From positions 558,001 through 622,000 of the forward strand of contig NZ_JBDZDR010000002.1 in NCBI RefSeq assembly GCF_040049255.1: a stretch of DNA of 64,000 nt. The letters run 5' to 3'. This document shows, piece after piece, positions 35,386 through 44,964 of the stretch (positions are counted from its first letter, which is position 1; each line of letters opens with the position of its first letter). The notes beneath the pieces were generated by a model that worked only from the letters and a program-made list of their open reading frames with translations, had not been told where the DNA came from and did no database searches. This DNA comes from Pseudaminobacter sp040049255 (GTDB lineage: Bacteria; Pseudomonadota; Alphaproteobacteria; Rhizobiales; Rhizobiaceae). The translations under genes were made by a program, and so were the position numbers.

Positions 35386-36336
35386 ATGAGGGGCATTGCA
35401 AGACTGGCCGCCGGAGCGATTGCGCTCTGCGCGATCGGCGGCGGCGCATTCTGGTTCCTGACGGCGCCGGTTCGACTCGACACGAGCGAGATCGCCGCGT
35501 TGCGGACAGGCGATGCCACTAGGGGCGAGCGCATCTTCTGGGCGGGAGGCTGTGCCTCCTGCCATGCCCGGCCCAAGGCAGAGGGCGACGCGAAGCTGGA
35601 ACTCGCCGGAGGCATGGAGTTCAAGACCCCGTTCGGCACGTTTGTGGGGCCGAACATTTCCCAGGACGAGAGGGACGGCATCGGCGCCTGGTCCGAAGAA
35701 GACTTCGCCAATGCGGTGATGCGCGGTGTCTCGCCCTCGGGAGAGCATCTTTACCCGGCCTTCCCCTACACTTCCTACGCGCGCATGAAGCCGGAAGATG
35801 TGGCCGACCTCTATGCATTCATGAAAACGCTGCCGGCGGTTTCGGGCAAGGCGCCGGACCATTCGCTCGCATTCCCGTTCAACATCCGGCGCGGGATCGG
35901 CCTGTGGAAGCGGCTTTATCTGACGACCGAGCCCGTGGTGGCGCTGGACGGAACGGCTTCCGAGCCGGCAGTGCTCGGCCGCTATCTGGTGGAGGGGCCG
36001 GGACATTGCGGCGAATGCCACACGCCGCGCGAAATGACTGGCGCTGCTAGGACGAGCCAGTGGCTGGCCGGCGCTACGGCCGCCGAGGGTGACGGCATCG
36101 TGCCCAACATCACTTCGGGCGAGGGCGGGATCGGCGATTGGTCCGAGGACGACATCGTCAACTATCTGGAGACAGGCTTCACGCCAGATTACGATTCGGT
36201 CGGCGGCTCGATGGTCGAGGTCCAGAGGAACATGGCGAAACTGACGCCGGAAGACCGCGCAGCAATCGCGGCCTATCTGAAGGCGGTGTCGCCGCACCCG
36301 AACGGCTATCCGCCGCGAAAGACGGCGGCTGAATAG
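35386..36336 (+). CDS. Membrane-anchored dihaem cytochrome c
   Basis: A 316-aa protein with an uncleaved-type N-terminal anchor (about residues 5-27) and two class I haem domains, CASCH (56-60) and CGECH (208-212). Each is followed by a later Met candidate ligand. Such proteins pass electrons from periplasmic dehydrogenases to the respiratory chain, often as the cytochrome subunit of alcohol, gluconate or sorbitol dehydrogenases. No dehydrogenase gene adjoins it. It follows the cytochrome c' gene by 9 nt. Confidence 0.88.
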   Translation: MRGIARLAAGAIALCAIGGGAFWFLTAPVRLDTSEIAALRTGDATRGERIFWAGGCASCHARPKAEGDAKLELAGGMEFKTPFGTFVGPNISQDERDGIGAWSEEDFANAVMRGVSPSGEHLYPAFPYTSYARMKPEDVADLYAFMKTLPAVSGKAPDHSLAFPFNIRRGIGLWKRLYLTTEPVVALDGTASEPAVLGRYLVEGPGHCGECHTPREMTGAARTSQWLAGATAAEGDGIVPNITSGEGGIGDWSEDDIVNYLETGFTPDYDSVGGSMVEVQRNMAKLTPEDRAAIAAYLKAVSPHPNGYPPRKTAAE

Positions 36337-36384
36337 CGAAAGCGGCGCGCGCCGGGCCGGAAACGCGCCGCACTATTCCGCCAA

Positions 36385-38514
36385 TCAGGCCGGTTCGACC
36401 GTGGCCTTGCCCGTGACCTTCAACGCGAAGGCGTAGGTGTAGGCAATCTCTTCCAGCCGCGAGAAGCGGCCGGACGCGCCGGCATGGCCTGCATCCATGT
36501 TGATCTTGAACAGGACCGGGTTCTGGTCCGTCTTCACCTTGCGCAACCGGGCCACCCATTTTGCCGGCTCCCAGTAGGTGACGCGGGGATCGGTGAGGCC
36601 GGCGACCGCCAGGATCGGCGGATAGTCCTTCGCCTCGACATTGTCGTAGGGCGAGTAGGCCGCGATGGTCTTGTAATCTGCCTCCGAGGCGATCGGGTTG
36701 CCCCATTCGGGCCACTCCGGCGGGGTGAGGGGCAGCGTGTCGTCCAGCATGGTCGTGAGCACGTCGACGAAGGGCACTTCGGCGATGATGCCGCCGCCGA
36801 ACACTTCGGGCGCCATGTTGGCGATGGCACCCATGAGCATGCCGCCGGCCGAACCGCCCTCGGCGACGATGCGGTCGTGCGAGGTGTAGCCTTGCGCAAC
36901 CAGATGACGCGCCGCGGCGATGAAGTCGAGGAAGGTGTTGGTCTTCTTGGCGCGCTTGCCGTCCTCGTACCAGGCATAGCCCTTGTCCTTGCCGCCGCGA
37001 ACATGCGCGACGGCGTAGACGAGGCCACGATCGACCAATGACAGGCAGTTGGTGTTGAAGGAGGCGGGAATGGTAATGCCGTAGGAGCCGTAGCCGTAGA
37101 GCAGGCACGGCGCCGAGCCGTCGAGCGGCGTGTCGCGATGGTAGATCAGCGAGATCGGCACCAGTTCGCCATCATGCGAGGCGGCCATCAGGCGGCGCGT
37201 GACATAATTCTCCGGATCGTGGCCCGAAGGCACTTCCTGCGTCTTCAGCAAGACGCGCTCGCGCGTTCGCATGTTGTAGTCGAAGAGCTGGCTGGGCGTC
37301 GTCATCGACGAATAGGAAAAGCGGATGACGTCGGTGTCGTATTCGTAGGAACCGCCAAGGCCGAGCGAAAACGCTTCTTCCTCGAAGGAGATGAGATGCT
37401 CCTCGCCGGTGTTTCGATCGTGAATGACGATGCGCGGCAGGCCTTCCTTGCGCTCCAGCCGAACCATGAAGTCCTTGAAGCCCAGTACGGACAGGATAAG
37501 GCGGCCGGGCTCGTGCGGCACCAGTTCCTTCCAGTTTTCACGGCCAGGGTCGGAGACTGGCGCGGTCATGATCTTGAAGTCCTTGGCGCCGTCGGCGTTG
37601 GTCAGGATGAAGAAGACATAGCCTCCTTCCTCCAGTTCATACTGCATCCCGGTCTCGCGCGCGGCCACGAGCTTCGGCTCGGCGTTCGGGTCGTCCATGC
37701 GGATGAGCCACTGTTCCGACGTCTCGTGGTCATTGATGCTGATGAATATCCAGTCCTTCCGCCGCGAGCCGCCAACATCCATGAAGAAGCCGGGGTCGGT
37801 TTCCTCATGGATCAGGCGATCTTCAGCGGGATCGGTGCCGAGCGCATGGTAGAAGATCTTGGACGGGCGATGGTTTTCGTCGAGCCGCGTGTAAAAGAAG
37901 CCGTCGTTGCCGGCGTTCCAGACGCCCGAGCCGCCGGTATCGGCGATCTGGTCCGCCAGGTCGGTACCGGTCGACAGATCGCGGACATGAAGCTTGAAGA
38001 ATTCCGAGCCCATGTCGTCGAACGACCAGAGAAGGCGGTCGTGGTCCGAGGAATGCTCGATACCGCCGATGTGGAAATAGGCCTTGCCCTCGGCCTCGGC
38101 ATCGCCGTCCAGAATGATCTTTTCCTCGCCGCCATCCCGCGGGATGCGGAAAAAGCGCGGCTGCTGGCCGCCCTTCTTGAAAGAAGAGCCATAGGCAAAG
38201 GGCCCGTCCTTCATCGGCACGGAGGCATCGTCCTCCTTGATGCGCCCCTTCATCTCGGCAAACAGTTGCTTCTGCAGCTCCTCCGTGTCGGCCATCAGGG
38301 CAGTCTGGTAGACGTTTTCCGCGTTCAGGTGGTCGCGGATGGCCGGGTCGAGCTTCGTGGGATCACGGAAAACCTCCTGCCAGTTTTCCGCCCGCAGCCA
38401 GGAGAATTCGTCGACGCGAGAGATGCCGTGGTTTGTGTCCTGAACCGGCCGCTCTGCCGTTGTCGGGGCCATTATCTGAGGGAAGCTACCTGAAAGAGTC
38501 ATCGTGTCTCGCAT
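36385..38514 (-). CDS. ptrB: Oligopeptidase B (prolyl oligopeptidase family S9A)
   Basis: Serine peptidase that cuts short peptides after Lys or Arg. About 709 aa: an N-terminal beta-propeller (the DEFSWLRAENWQEV opening is typical) and a C-terminal alpha/beta-hydrolase domain. The catalytic Ser is in GGSAGGMLMG (about residue 555) and the His in NMDAGHAGASGR. The start is uncertain. ATGs at 38514, 38502 and 38472 are all in frame without a decisive ribosome site, and the longer frame to 38562 is unlikely. Confidence 0.9.
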   Translation of the reverse strand: MRDTMTLSGSFPQIMAPTTAERPVQDTNHGISRVDEFSWLRAENWQEVFRDPTKLDPAIRDHLNAENVYQTALMADTEELQKQLFAEMKGRIKEDDASVPMKDGPFAYGSSFKKGGQQPRFFRIPRDGGEEKIILDGDAEAEGKAYFHIGGIEHSSDHDRLLWSFDDMGSEFFKLHVRDLSTGTDLADQIADTGGSGVWNAGNDGFFYTRLDENHRPSKIFYHALGTDPAEDRLIHEETDPGFFMDVGGSRRKDWIFISINDHETSEQWLIRMDDPNAEPKLVAARETGMQYELEEGGYVFFILTNADGAKDFKIMTAPVSDPGRENWKELVPHEPGRLILSVLGFKDFMVRLERKEGLPRIVIHDRNTGEEHLISFEEEAFSLGLGGSYEYDTDVIRFSYSSMTTPSQLFDYNMRTRERVLLKTQEVPSGHDPENYVTRRLMAASHDGELVPISLIYHRDTPLDGSAPCLLYGYGSYGITIPASFNTNCLSLVDRGLVYAVAHVRGGKDKGYAWYEDGKRAKKTNTFLDFIAAARHLVAQGYTSHDRIVAEGGSAGGMLMGAIANMAPEVFGGGIIAEVPFVDVLTTMLDDTLPLTPPEWPEWGNPIASEADYKTIAAYSPYDNVEAKDYPPILAVAGLTDPRVTYWEPAKWVARLRKVKTDQNPVLFKINMDAGHAGASGRFSRLEEIAYTYAFALKVTGKATVEPA

Positions 38515-38843
38515 CGTTGAATTCCGAAAGAAGAGTGAACACGCTCGCGCTGGCGTGTTCAAGTGCCGCTCCCTTGTCAGGTATATTTAGCGGACGAGAG
38601 TGGTGGCGCCAGACAAGATCCGATGCGCTTCTCACGCGTAGTCGGATGTAGGCGTTGCCGGCAAGCCAGGTGCGACACTGTGAAAGTTGAGGATAGCGCC
38701 AGAAGGACTTGCCCAGCGTAAGCCCCCCGTTTATTTCAACCGCAACAAGTTTTGCAACTCGCCGCACGAAGGCCCGCACGCGGCTGCGGAAAAAGGCAAC
38801 GGGGGAATAGCTTCTGACTTTTTTCGCGCTGATACTGCCGTTC
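38515..38843. other. Intergenic region between ptrB and the mrp operon
   Basis: No convincing gene is seen. A perfect inverted repeat GAACACGC/GCGTGTTC (38537-38560) lies just upstream of ptrB and could be an operator or a hairpin. The right end carries GGGGGAA (38801-38807), a strong ribosome site with no ATG, GTG or TTG at the proper distance (see the mrpA entry). A leftward reading frame crosses the region but overlaps mrpA and looks like antisense shadow. Confidence 0.4.
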
Positions 38844-41141
38844 GTGGCCGCATTGCTGGCGCCTTCACTCGCCCGAGTCCTGAAGCATAATGCGGCCTGG
38901 GTGCTGGCCTTGGCGCCATTGTGGATCGTCTTCCACTTCGCCGGCATGGTGAATGTCGTCGCCGGCGGCGAGGCGGTGCGCGGTGGTTATGAGTGGATCC
39001 CCAGCCTCGGCGTTCGCTTTTCCTGGTACCTGGACGGACTGTCGCTGACCTTCGCGCTGCTGATCGCCGGGATCGGCGCGCTGGTGGTGCTCTATGCCGG
39101 CGGCTACCTGAAGGGGCATGAACATCAAGGGCGGTTCTTCTCGTTTATCCTGATGTTCATGGGCGCGATGCAGGGGCTGGTCGTCTCCGACTCCTTCCTG
39201 ATGCTGTTCGTGTTCTGGGAACTGACCTCGCTGACCTCGTTCCTGCTGATCGGTTTCGACCATCGCCGCGAGGCATCGCGGCGTGCCGCACTGCAGGCGC
39301 TGGTGGTGACGGGGCTGGGCGGCCTCTCGCTGCTGGCCGGGCTGGTCGTGATCTGGGGCGCTACCGGCCAGACCGAGCTGTCCTCCCTGCTGGCGGCGGG
39401 CGGCGCGCTGCGCGGCAGCCCGCTATATCTGGCCGCGTTGGTGCTCGTTCTGGGAGGCGCCTTCACCAAGTCGGCGCAGTTCCCGTTTCATTTCTGGCTG
39501 CCCAACGCGATGGAGGCGCCGACGCCCGTGTCGGCCTATCTCCATTCCGCAACCATGGTGAAGGCGGGCGTCTACCTTTTGATGCGCCTCAACCCGGTGA
39601 TGGGCGATACGCTGGTCTGGGAGACCACCCTGGTGTTGTTCGGCGGCACTACGCTGCTGGTCGGAAGCTTGCTGGCGATCCGCCAAACCGACCTCAAGCT
39701 GATGCTGGCCTATACCACCGTTGCATCGCTGGGCATGCTGGTGATGCTGACGGGCTTCGGCTCCGACAAGGCGATCGAGGCGGCGGCGCTCTATCTGATC
39801 GCGCATTCCCTGTTCAAGGGTGCACTGTTCATGGTTGCCGGCCTGATCGACCATGAGACCGGCACTCGCGACATAGGCTCATTGAGCGGGCTGCGCCGCG
39901 CCATGCCGATCACGTTTGCGGCCGGGCTGCTGGCAGCGCTTTCCATGGGCGGATTGCCGCTGTTCTTCGGCTTCCTCGCCAAGGAGGAGATCTATGCGGC
40001 GCTGACTGTTGGCGGGTGGACAAGCCTGGCGGCGCTGGCGGCCATTGTCGGCAACGCGCTGATGTTTGCAGTGGCTTTCGCGGTGGGGTTAAGGCCGTTT
40101 GTCGGGCCGACGGGAAATGCACCCAAGCAGGCGCATGAAGGGCCGGTGCTGCTGTGGCTCGGCCCGCTCGTGCTGGCCGTTTGCGGCCTTGCCGCTGGGT
40201 TGCTTTCGACCTTGGCTCACCGTCTGTTTTCCTCGCCGATGGCAAGCGCCGTCGCCGGGCAGCCGCTTCAGGTGGACATCTCGACGGTGTCGCATATTGG
40301 CATGCCCCTGCTGCTTTCGGCTCTTACGGTCGCGCTGGGTGTCGCCGCCTATCTGCAACAGGCCAGGCTGCGCGCCGCGATGGTCTTACTGCTGAAGGCG
40401 ATCGGCTGGGGGCCTGATCGCGGCTTCGACCAGGCCATGCGCGGGCTTGTCCGCTTCTCTTCGGCCGTGACCGGCACTGTCCAGAACGGCCGGATGGACT
40501 TCTACATGGTTGTCACCTTCATGGCCGTCGCGCTGGCGCTTCTTGTGCCGATGGTGATGTTCGACGAACTGCCGGCGATGCCGGAACTGCCCAGGCCATG
40601 GTTCTACGAAGTTACGATCATGATCATTGCCGTCATCGGACTTGGTGCGGTGGTTTACGCCAAGGACCGGCTGACCGCGATCGTGTCGCTGGGCGTTCAG
40701 GGCTTTGCGATCGCGCTGCTGTTCATGCTGATGGGCGCGCCGGATCTCTCTTTCACCCAGTTCATGGTGGAGACGCTGTCGGTGGTGATCCTCGCGCTCG
40801 TGATGACGCGACTGCGGCTGGCCGTGTCCGAGCATCGGCCCCTTGGGCGAAAGCTGCTGGACACGACGGTTGCGGCGGCGTGCGGCGGCGCCCTGGGGCT
40901 GTTCCTGCTCAAGGTGACGCAGTTGCCGTTCGATGAGACGCTGACGGAATTCTTCAAGAACCACTCGCTGGTGGTTGCCCATGGCCGCAACGTCGTAAAC
41001 GTCATCATCGTCGACTTCCGCGGGCTGGATACGCTGGGCGAGATTTCGGTGGTTATGATCGCCGGCCTGTCGATCCTGGCGCTGATACGCATCCGGGCGA
41101 AGAACGAAAGGCGCCACGTGCGAAAGAGGGAGAACGCCTGA
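38844..41141 (+). CDS. mrpA: Mrp-type Na+/H+ antiporter subunit A
   Basis: Largest membrane subunit of the seven-part Mrp (Mnh/Pha) cation/proton antiporter. An N-terminal NuoL-like domain of about 500 residues (HSATMVKAGVYLLMRL, LAYTTVASLGML, HSLFKGALFMVAGLIDH) is followed by a C-terminal MbhD/E-like part (GAPDLSFTQFMVETLSVV). GTG 38844 is the first conventional start. However, it cuts into the first transmembrane helix and has no ribosome site. A CTG at 38814, 7 nt after GGGGGA, would add LTFFALILPF in frame and restore a normal N-terminus. Subunits A and B are separate genes here. Confidence 0.93.
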   Translation: MAALLAPSLARVLKHNAAWVLALAPLWIVFHFAGMVNVVAGGEAVRGGYEWIPSLGVRFSWYLDGLSLTFALLIAGIGALVVLYAGGYLKGHEHQGRFFSFILMFMGAMQGLVVSDSFLMLFVFWELTSLTSFLLIGFDHRREASRRAALQALVVTGLGGLSLLAGLVVIWGATGQTELSSLLAAGGALRGSPLYLAALVLVLGGAFTKSAQFPFHFWLPNAMEAPTPVSAYLHSATMVKAGVYLLMRLNPVMGDTLVWETTLVLFGGTTLLVGSLLAIRQTDLKLMLAYTTVASLGMLVMLTGFGSDKAIEAAALYLIAHSLFKGALFMVAGLIDHETGTRDIGSLSGLRRAMPITFAAGLLAALSMGGLPLFFGFLAKEEIYAALTVGGWTSLAALAAIVGNALMFAVAFAVGLRPFVGPTGNAPKQAHEGPVLLWLGPLVLAVCGLAAGLLSTLAHRLFSSPMASAVAGQPLQVDISTVSHIGMPLLLSALTVALGVAAYLQQARLRAAMVLLLKAIGWGPDRGFDQAMRGLVRFSSAVTGTVQNGRMDFYMVVTFMAVALALLVPMVMFDELPAMPELPRPWFYEVTIMIIAVIGLGAVVYAKDRLTAIVSLGVQGFAIALLFMLMGAPDLSFTQFMVETLSVVILALVMTRLRLAVSEHRPLGRKLLDTTVAAACGGALGLFLLKVTQLPFDETLTEFFKNHSLVVAHGRNVVNVIIVDFRGLDTLGEISVVMIAGLSILALIRIRAKNERRHVRKRENA

Positions 41142-41142
41142 A

Positions 41143-41562
41143 ATGCAGACGCTGATCTTTCGCACCGCCGCCCCCTACCTGACCAGCCTGATGCTGCTGT
41201 TCTCGGTCTTCGTGCTGCTGCGCGGCCATAACGAGCCCGGCGGCGGCTTCATTGGCGGGCTTATCGCCGCATCGGCCTTCGCGATCCTCGGCATTGCGCA
41301 TGGCGTGCCGGCGGTGCGCCGAGCGATGTACTTCCATCCGATGGCCGTCTCCGGCTTCGGGCTGCTGCTCGCGGGACTTGCCGGCCTGCTGTCCTATGTG
41401 TTCCGCGTGCCGTTCCTGACCGGGCTTTGGACGAGCATCAGCTTCCTCGGCGTCACCGTCGATCTGTCGACGGTGATGTTCTTCGACATCGGCGTTTATC
41501 TTGTCGTGGTTGGCTCGATCACTTCCACCGCGCTCGCCCTCGAGGAAAGGGAGGACGGCTGA
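41143..41562 (+). CDS. mrpB: Mrp antiporter subunit B
   Basis: A 139-aa membrane protein with four predicted helices and the typical MrpB segment RGHNEPGGGFIGGLIAASAF. It begins 1 nt after mrpA, and its stop overlaps the mrpC start by one base. Confidence 0.93.
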   Translation: MQTLIFRTAAPYLTSLMLLFSVFVLLRGHNEPGGGFIGGLIAASAFAILGIAHGVPAVRRAMYFHPMAVSGFGLLLAGLAGLLSYVFRVPFLTGLWTSISFLGVTVDLSTVMFFDIGVYLVVVGSITSTALALEEREDG

Positions 41563-41939
41563 TGGAGGCGGCGCTTTCAATCCTCGTCGGCCTGTTCTTT
41601 GCAGTCGGCATCTATCTGATGCTGTCCAAGCACGTGATCCGCATTCTTCTGGGCGTTGCGATCTTCGGCAATGCCGTGAACCTGCTGATCTTCACCGCGG
41701 GACGGATCCAGCGCGGCGGGCCGCCTATCATTCCGGAAGGGCTCGAAACGACGGTGGGGCAGGTGGCCAACCCGCTGCCGCAGGCGCTGATCCTGACCGC
41801 AATCGTTATTTCGTTCTCGTTCTTCGCCTTTCTGATGGTTCTGGCCTACCGCGCCTACCAGGAGATCGGAACCGACGATACTGACGGCATGCGCGTGGCC
41901 GAACCGGAAGGCGAGCCGCTTCCGCCGCTGGGATACTGA
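41562..41939 (+). CDS. mrpC: Mrp antiporter subunit C (NuoK-like)
   Basis: A 125-aa NuoK-like subunit with three transmembrane helices. GIYLMLSKHVIRILLGVAIF and NPLPQALILTAIVISF are characteristic. ATG 41562 overlaps the mrpB stop (TGATG) and gives the normal length; the longer upstream frame is rejected. Confidence 0.93.
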   Translation: MEAALSILVGLFFAVGIYLMLSKHVIRILLGVAIFGNAVNLLIFTAGRIQRGGPPIIPEGLETTVGQVANPLPQALILTAIVISFSFFAFLMVLAYRAYQEIGTDDTDGMRVAEPEGEPLPPLGY

Positions 41940-41941
41940 CG

Positions 41942-43510
41942 ATGACTGGCGAGACCGAAAGGGCAGTCGAAATGGCTGCCGGGATGATGACCACGCCGGT
42001 GACGGCGGCGGACTGGCTGGTGGTAGCACCCATCATCATCCCGCTGATCTTCGGCGCGGTGCTGCTGATGTTCCGCCATGAGACGCGCTGGCAAGGCGTC
42101 GTCGCGCTGGTCGGGCTGGGCGCGCTGGTGGGCGCCGAGGCGGCATTGCTGGCGCGGGTTCTGGAGAACGGGCCGCTGGCAATGACCATGGGAAGCTGGC
42201 TGCCTCCCTTCGGCATATCCTTCACGGTGGATGCTTTGGGCGCGCTCTTTGCCCTTGGTTCGGGTGGCGTTGCCTTCATCTGCGCGATTTTCGCCTTGCG
42301 CGACATCGGCGCGTCGGGGCGACGCTACGGCTTCTACCCGTTCCTGATGCTGATGATGACGGGCGTGAGCGGCGCGTTCCTGACGGGAGACATCTTCAAC
42401 CTTTACGTCTGGTTCGAAGTGTTCGTGATCTCGTCCTTCGGCCTGCTGATCCTCGGGTCGGAAAAGGCGCAGCTCGACGGCGCAACCAAATATGCCATCC
42501 TCAATCTTGTGGCGACCACGCTGTTCCTGGTCGCGACCGCCTATCTCTACGGCATCTTCGGCACGCTCAATATGGCCGATATTGCCCGCAAGGCGAGTGG
42601 CCTGCGGGAGACCGCACCGCTGATGACGCTTGCGGCGCTCTACCTGCTGGCCTTCGGCATGAAGGCGGCGGCTTTCCCGGTCAACTTCTGGCTGCCGGCC
42701 TCGTATCACACGCCGCGCATCGTCGTGGGGGCGCTGTTTGGCGGCCTGCTGACCAAGATCGGCATCTATTCGCTGCTGCGGACCCTGGTGATGCTGTTTC
42801 CGGTCGAACGCGCCGCAATGTCGGAACTGATCGGTCTCGTGGCCATCGCCACCATGCTCCTCGGCGCGCTCGGGGCGCTCGCCCAGTCGGATACGAGGCG
42901 CATGTTCGGCTTTCTGGTGATTTCCGGGGTGGGCGTGATGCTGGCTGGTCTTGCCCTGGGCTCAGAGACGGGCGTGGCGGGGGCGATCTTCTACGCCTTG
43001 CACTCGATGCTCATCATGACCGCGCTCTACCTTCTCGCCGGCATGATGAGGGAACTGGGGGGCAGCTTCTCGCTGCACGAGCTTTCGGGCCTCTACCGCG
43101 CCTCGCCGCTACTGTCGGGCATCGCGCTGGTTCTGGCCGCGGCGGTGGCAGGGTTGCCGCCGGCATCCGGCCTGTGGCCCAAGGTGATGCTGGTGAAGGC
43201 GGCGCTGGACGCCGATGCCTGGTGGCTGACCGGCGCCATCCTGCTTTCCGGGTTCCTGACGATGATCGCGGTGGGCCGCATGTTCCTGCTGGCATATTGG
43301 CGTGAACCGGCCGGGGGGCGCAGCCCAGCGGCGCGGGCCGAACCTGCTGGATTGTTTCTTGGACATGGCGCATTAATCGCCTTGAGCCTGCCCATTGTCC
43401 TGCTGGGGCTGTTTCCCGAGCCGGTGATCCGGGTGGCGAACCTGGCCGCCGCCGGGCTGCTGAATAGTTCCGGCTATATCGGCGCGGTGTTTCCGGCTGG
43501 AGGCGGCTGA
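41942..43510 (+). CDS. mrpD: Mrp antiporter subunit D (NuoM/N-like)
   Basis: A 522-aa subunit of the NuoL/M/N family, a likely proton-translocating part. Motifs include LTGDIFNLYVWFEVFVISSF, a lysine in LAFGMKAAAFPVNFWLP and LAQSDTRRMFGFLVISGVG. It starts 2 nt after mrpC, and its stop overlaps the mrpE start. Confidence 0.94.
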   Translation: MTGETERAVEMAAGMMTTPVTAADWLVVAPIIIPLIFGAVLLMFRHETRWQGVVALVGLGALVGAEAALLARVLENGPLAMTMGSWLPPFGISFTVDALGALFALGSGGVAFICAIFALRDIGASGRRYGFYPFLMLMMTGVSGAFLTGDIFNLYVWFEVFVISSFGLLILGSEKAQLDGATKYAILNLVATTLFLVATAYLYGIFGTLNMADIARKASGLRETAPLMTLAALYLLAFGMKAAAFPVNFWLPASYHTPRIVVGALFGGLLTKIGIYSLLRTLVMLFPVERAAMSELIGLVAIATMLLGALGALAQSDTRRMFGFLVISGVGVMLAGLALGSETGVAGAIFYALHSMLIMTALYLLAGMMRELGGSFSLHELSGLYRASPLLSGIALVLAAAVAGLPPASGLWPKVMLVKAALDADAWWLTGAILLSGFLTMIAVGRMFLLAYWREPAGGRSPAARAEPAGLFLGHGALIALSLPIVLLGLFPEPVIRVANLAAAGLLNSSGYIGAVFPAGGG

Positions 43511-43983
43511 TGACGATCTATCTCAGCATAATACTGCTGGCGTTTGCCTGGGCGGCGATAACAGGTTCGCTTTCGCTGCCGAATATCCTGTTCGGTGTGG
43601 TTCTGGGATGCGTCACCCTTTACTTGGTGCGCGAGCATATCGGCTCGTTGCGCAGCTTCCTGCGAGTGGGGAAGGTGGCGTCGCTCGTCGTGCTGTTCGT
43701 GAAGGAATTGATCCTTTCGGCGTGGCGGGTGGCGAAGCTGGTGGTATCGCCGCGCATGGATCTCAAGCCCGGCATATTCGCCTATCCGCTCACCGTAGAC
43801 CGTGACTTTGAAATAACCTTGCTGGCGAACCTGATCACCCTGACGCCCGGAACGCTGTCCGTCGACGTATCGGCCGACCGGCGCACGCTCTACGTGCATG
43901 CAATCGACTGTTCGGACCCGGACGCGGCGCGGCGTGATATCGCCGACGGTTTCGAGCGCAAGATCATGGAGGCGTTCCGGTGA
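43510..43983 (+). CDS. mrpE: Mrp antiporter subunit E
   Basis: A 157-aa subunit with two or three N-terminal helices and a soluble end, LTPGTLSVDVSADRRTLYVH, which is typical of MrpE. It overlaps mrpD by one base and mrpF by 4 nt. Confidence 0.92.
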   Translation: MTIYLSIILLAFAWAAITGSLSLPNILFGVVLGCVTLYLVREHIGSLRSFLRVGKVASLVVLFVKELILSAWRVAKLVVSPRMDLKPGIFAYPLTVDRDFEITLLANLITLTPGTLSVDVSADRRTLYVHAIDCSDPDAARRDIADGFERKIMEAFR

Positions 43984-44315
43984 TTGCTGCCGACAGCTTT
44001 CTGGCCTTCTGCGTGATGTTGGCGCTGGGACTACTGTGCCTGTCGCTGCTGCTGACGGTGCTGCGCGTCCTGCGCGGACCGTCTCTTCCCGACCGTATAC
44101 TGGCACTGGACATGCTCGTGGCGATTGCCATTGGCTTCATTGCCGTGCTCGGCATCAAGACCGGCTATTCCATCCACGTGGATATTGCCATTGCGCTCGG
44201 CCTGGTTGGCTTCCTGGCCACGGTTGCATTCGCACGTTTTGTCGCGAGCCGTCCGCAGGAAAAGACGAAGACCACTTCCAAGAAAGCCAGGGCGAGACGG
44301 GGTTCGAAGCGATGA
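43980..44315 (+). CDS. mrpF: Mrp antiporter subunit F
   Basis: A 111-aa protein with three helices. RVLRGPSLPDRILALDML is the MrpF signature. It starts with GTG 43980 overlapping mrpE, and has an unusually basic tail (TKTTSKKARARRGSKR) before overlapping mrpG. Confidence 0.92.
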   Translation: MIAADSFLAFCVMLALGLLCLSLLLTVLRVLRGPSLPDRILALDMLVAIAIGFIAVLGIKTGYSIHVDIAIALGLVGFLATVAFARFVASRPQEKTKTTSKKARARRGSKR

Positions 44316-44674
44316 TGACTGCCCTGCTCGAATATGTCTCCGGTATCCTGATCGTCATCGGTGCACTGTTTGCGCTCGTTGCCTCGATTGGGCTGCTGCG
44401 GCTGCCGGACCTCTACACGCGCATGCATGCAGCCTCGAAGGCGGGAACCCTCGGGTCTTGCGTGATGCTGATTGCGCTGGCGGTCCAATCGCAAGACCTT
44501 GCCATCGCCATGCGTGCCCTGGCCGGGGTCGTGTTCTTCCTGATGACGGTGCCGATCTCCTCGCATCTCCTGGCGAAAGCGGCGCACGCTGCGGGGTGCC
44601 GCCTGTGGAGCAAATCGCTGAGAGACGACATAGAGCGCGGCGTTCAATCTGTCGTGAAGACTACTCAAAGTTGA
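44312..44674 (+). CDS. mrpG: Mrp antiporter subunit G
   Basis: A 120-aa subunit with three helices. RLPDLYTRMHAASKAGTLG and the late VPISSHLLAKAAH are typical of MrpG. ATG 44312 overlaps the mrpF stop; the longer in-frame extension to 43898 runs through mrpE and mrpF and is rejected. It is the last gene of the Mrp operon, which exports Na+ or K+ at high pH or salt; no clear terminator follows. Confidence 0.92.
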   Translation: MMTALLEYVSGILIVIGALFALVASIGLLRLPDLYTRMHAASKAGTLGSCVMLIALAVQSQDLAIAMRALAGVVFFLMTVPISSHLLAKAAHAAGCRLWSKSLRDDIERGVQSVVKTTQS

Positions 44675-44830
44675 AATGCCGGCATTGGAAGATGTATTGC
44701 CGCCATTTTACGGCCTGATCATTGCCACAAATTCTGAAAAGGCGGGCAGGAACTTGGATTTGGCCAAGTCTAGCCATCTAAATATTGGCCCTGAACGCTA
44801 ATCATTTCCGTTGATGACGAAATATTTAAT

Positions 44831-44859
44831 TGACTTGATTGCTTGTGAAGTTCATTAAG
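44831..44859 (+). promoter_or_regulatory. Candidate mucR promoter in an AT-rich tract
   Basis: TTGACT (44831-44836), 17 nt and CATTAA (44854-44859), about 105 nt before mucR. The upstream stretch (AAATATTTAATTG) is unusually AT-rich and has T-A steps, the kind of DNA MucR proteins bind, so autoregulation is plausible. The rest of 44675-44964 holds no gene. Confidence 0.4.
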
Positions 44860-44964
44860 GTGTTGCGACGCGAATCGTGGTGGAGTTCGCCTTCGTTAAA
44901 TCGCGCCAAGCCCCGCCAATTAACAAAGGGGCACCTTTCAAACTTACCTTGGGGCCTGAAGAGT

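Noticed and set aside
38486..38947. Minus-strand 153-codon frame between ptrB and mrpA
   Set aside because: It overlaps the mrpA N-terminus and the ptrB start and lacks a ribosome site and motifs.
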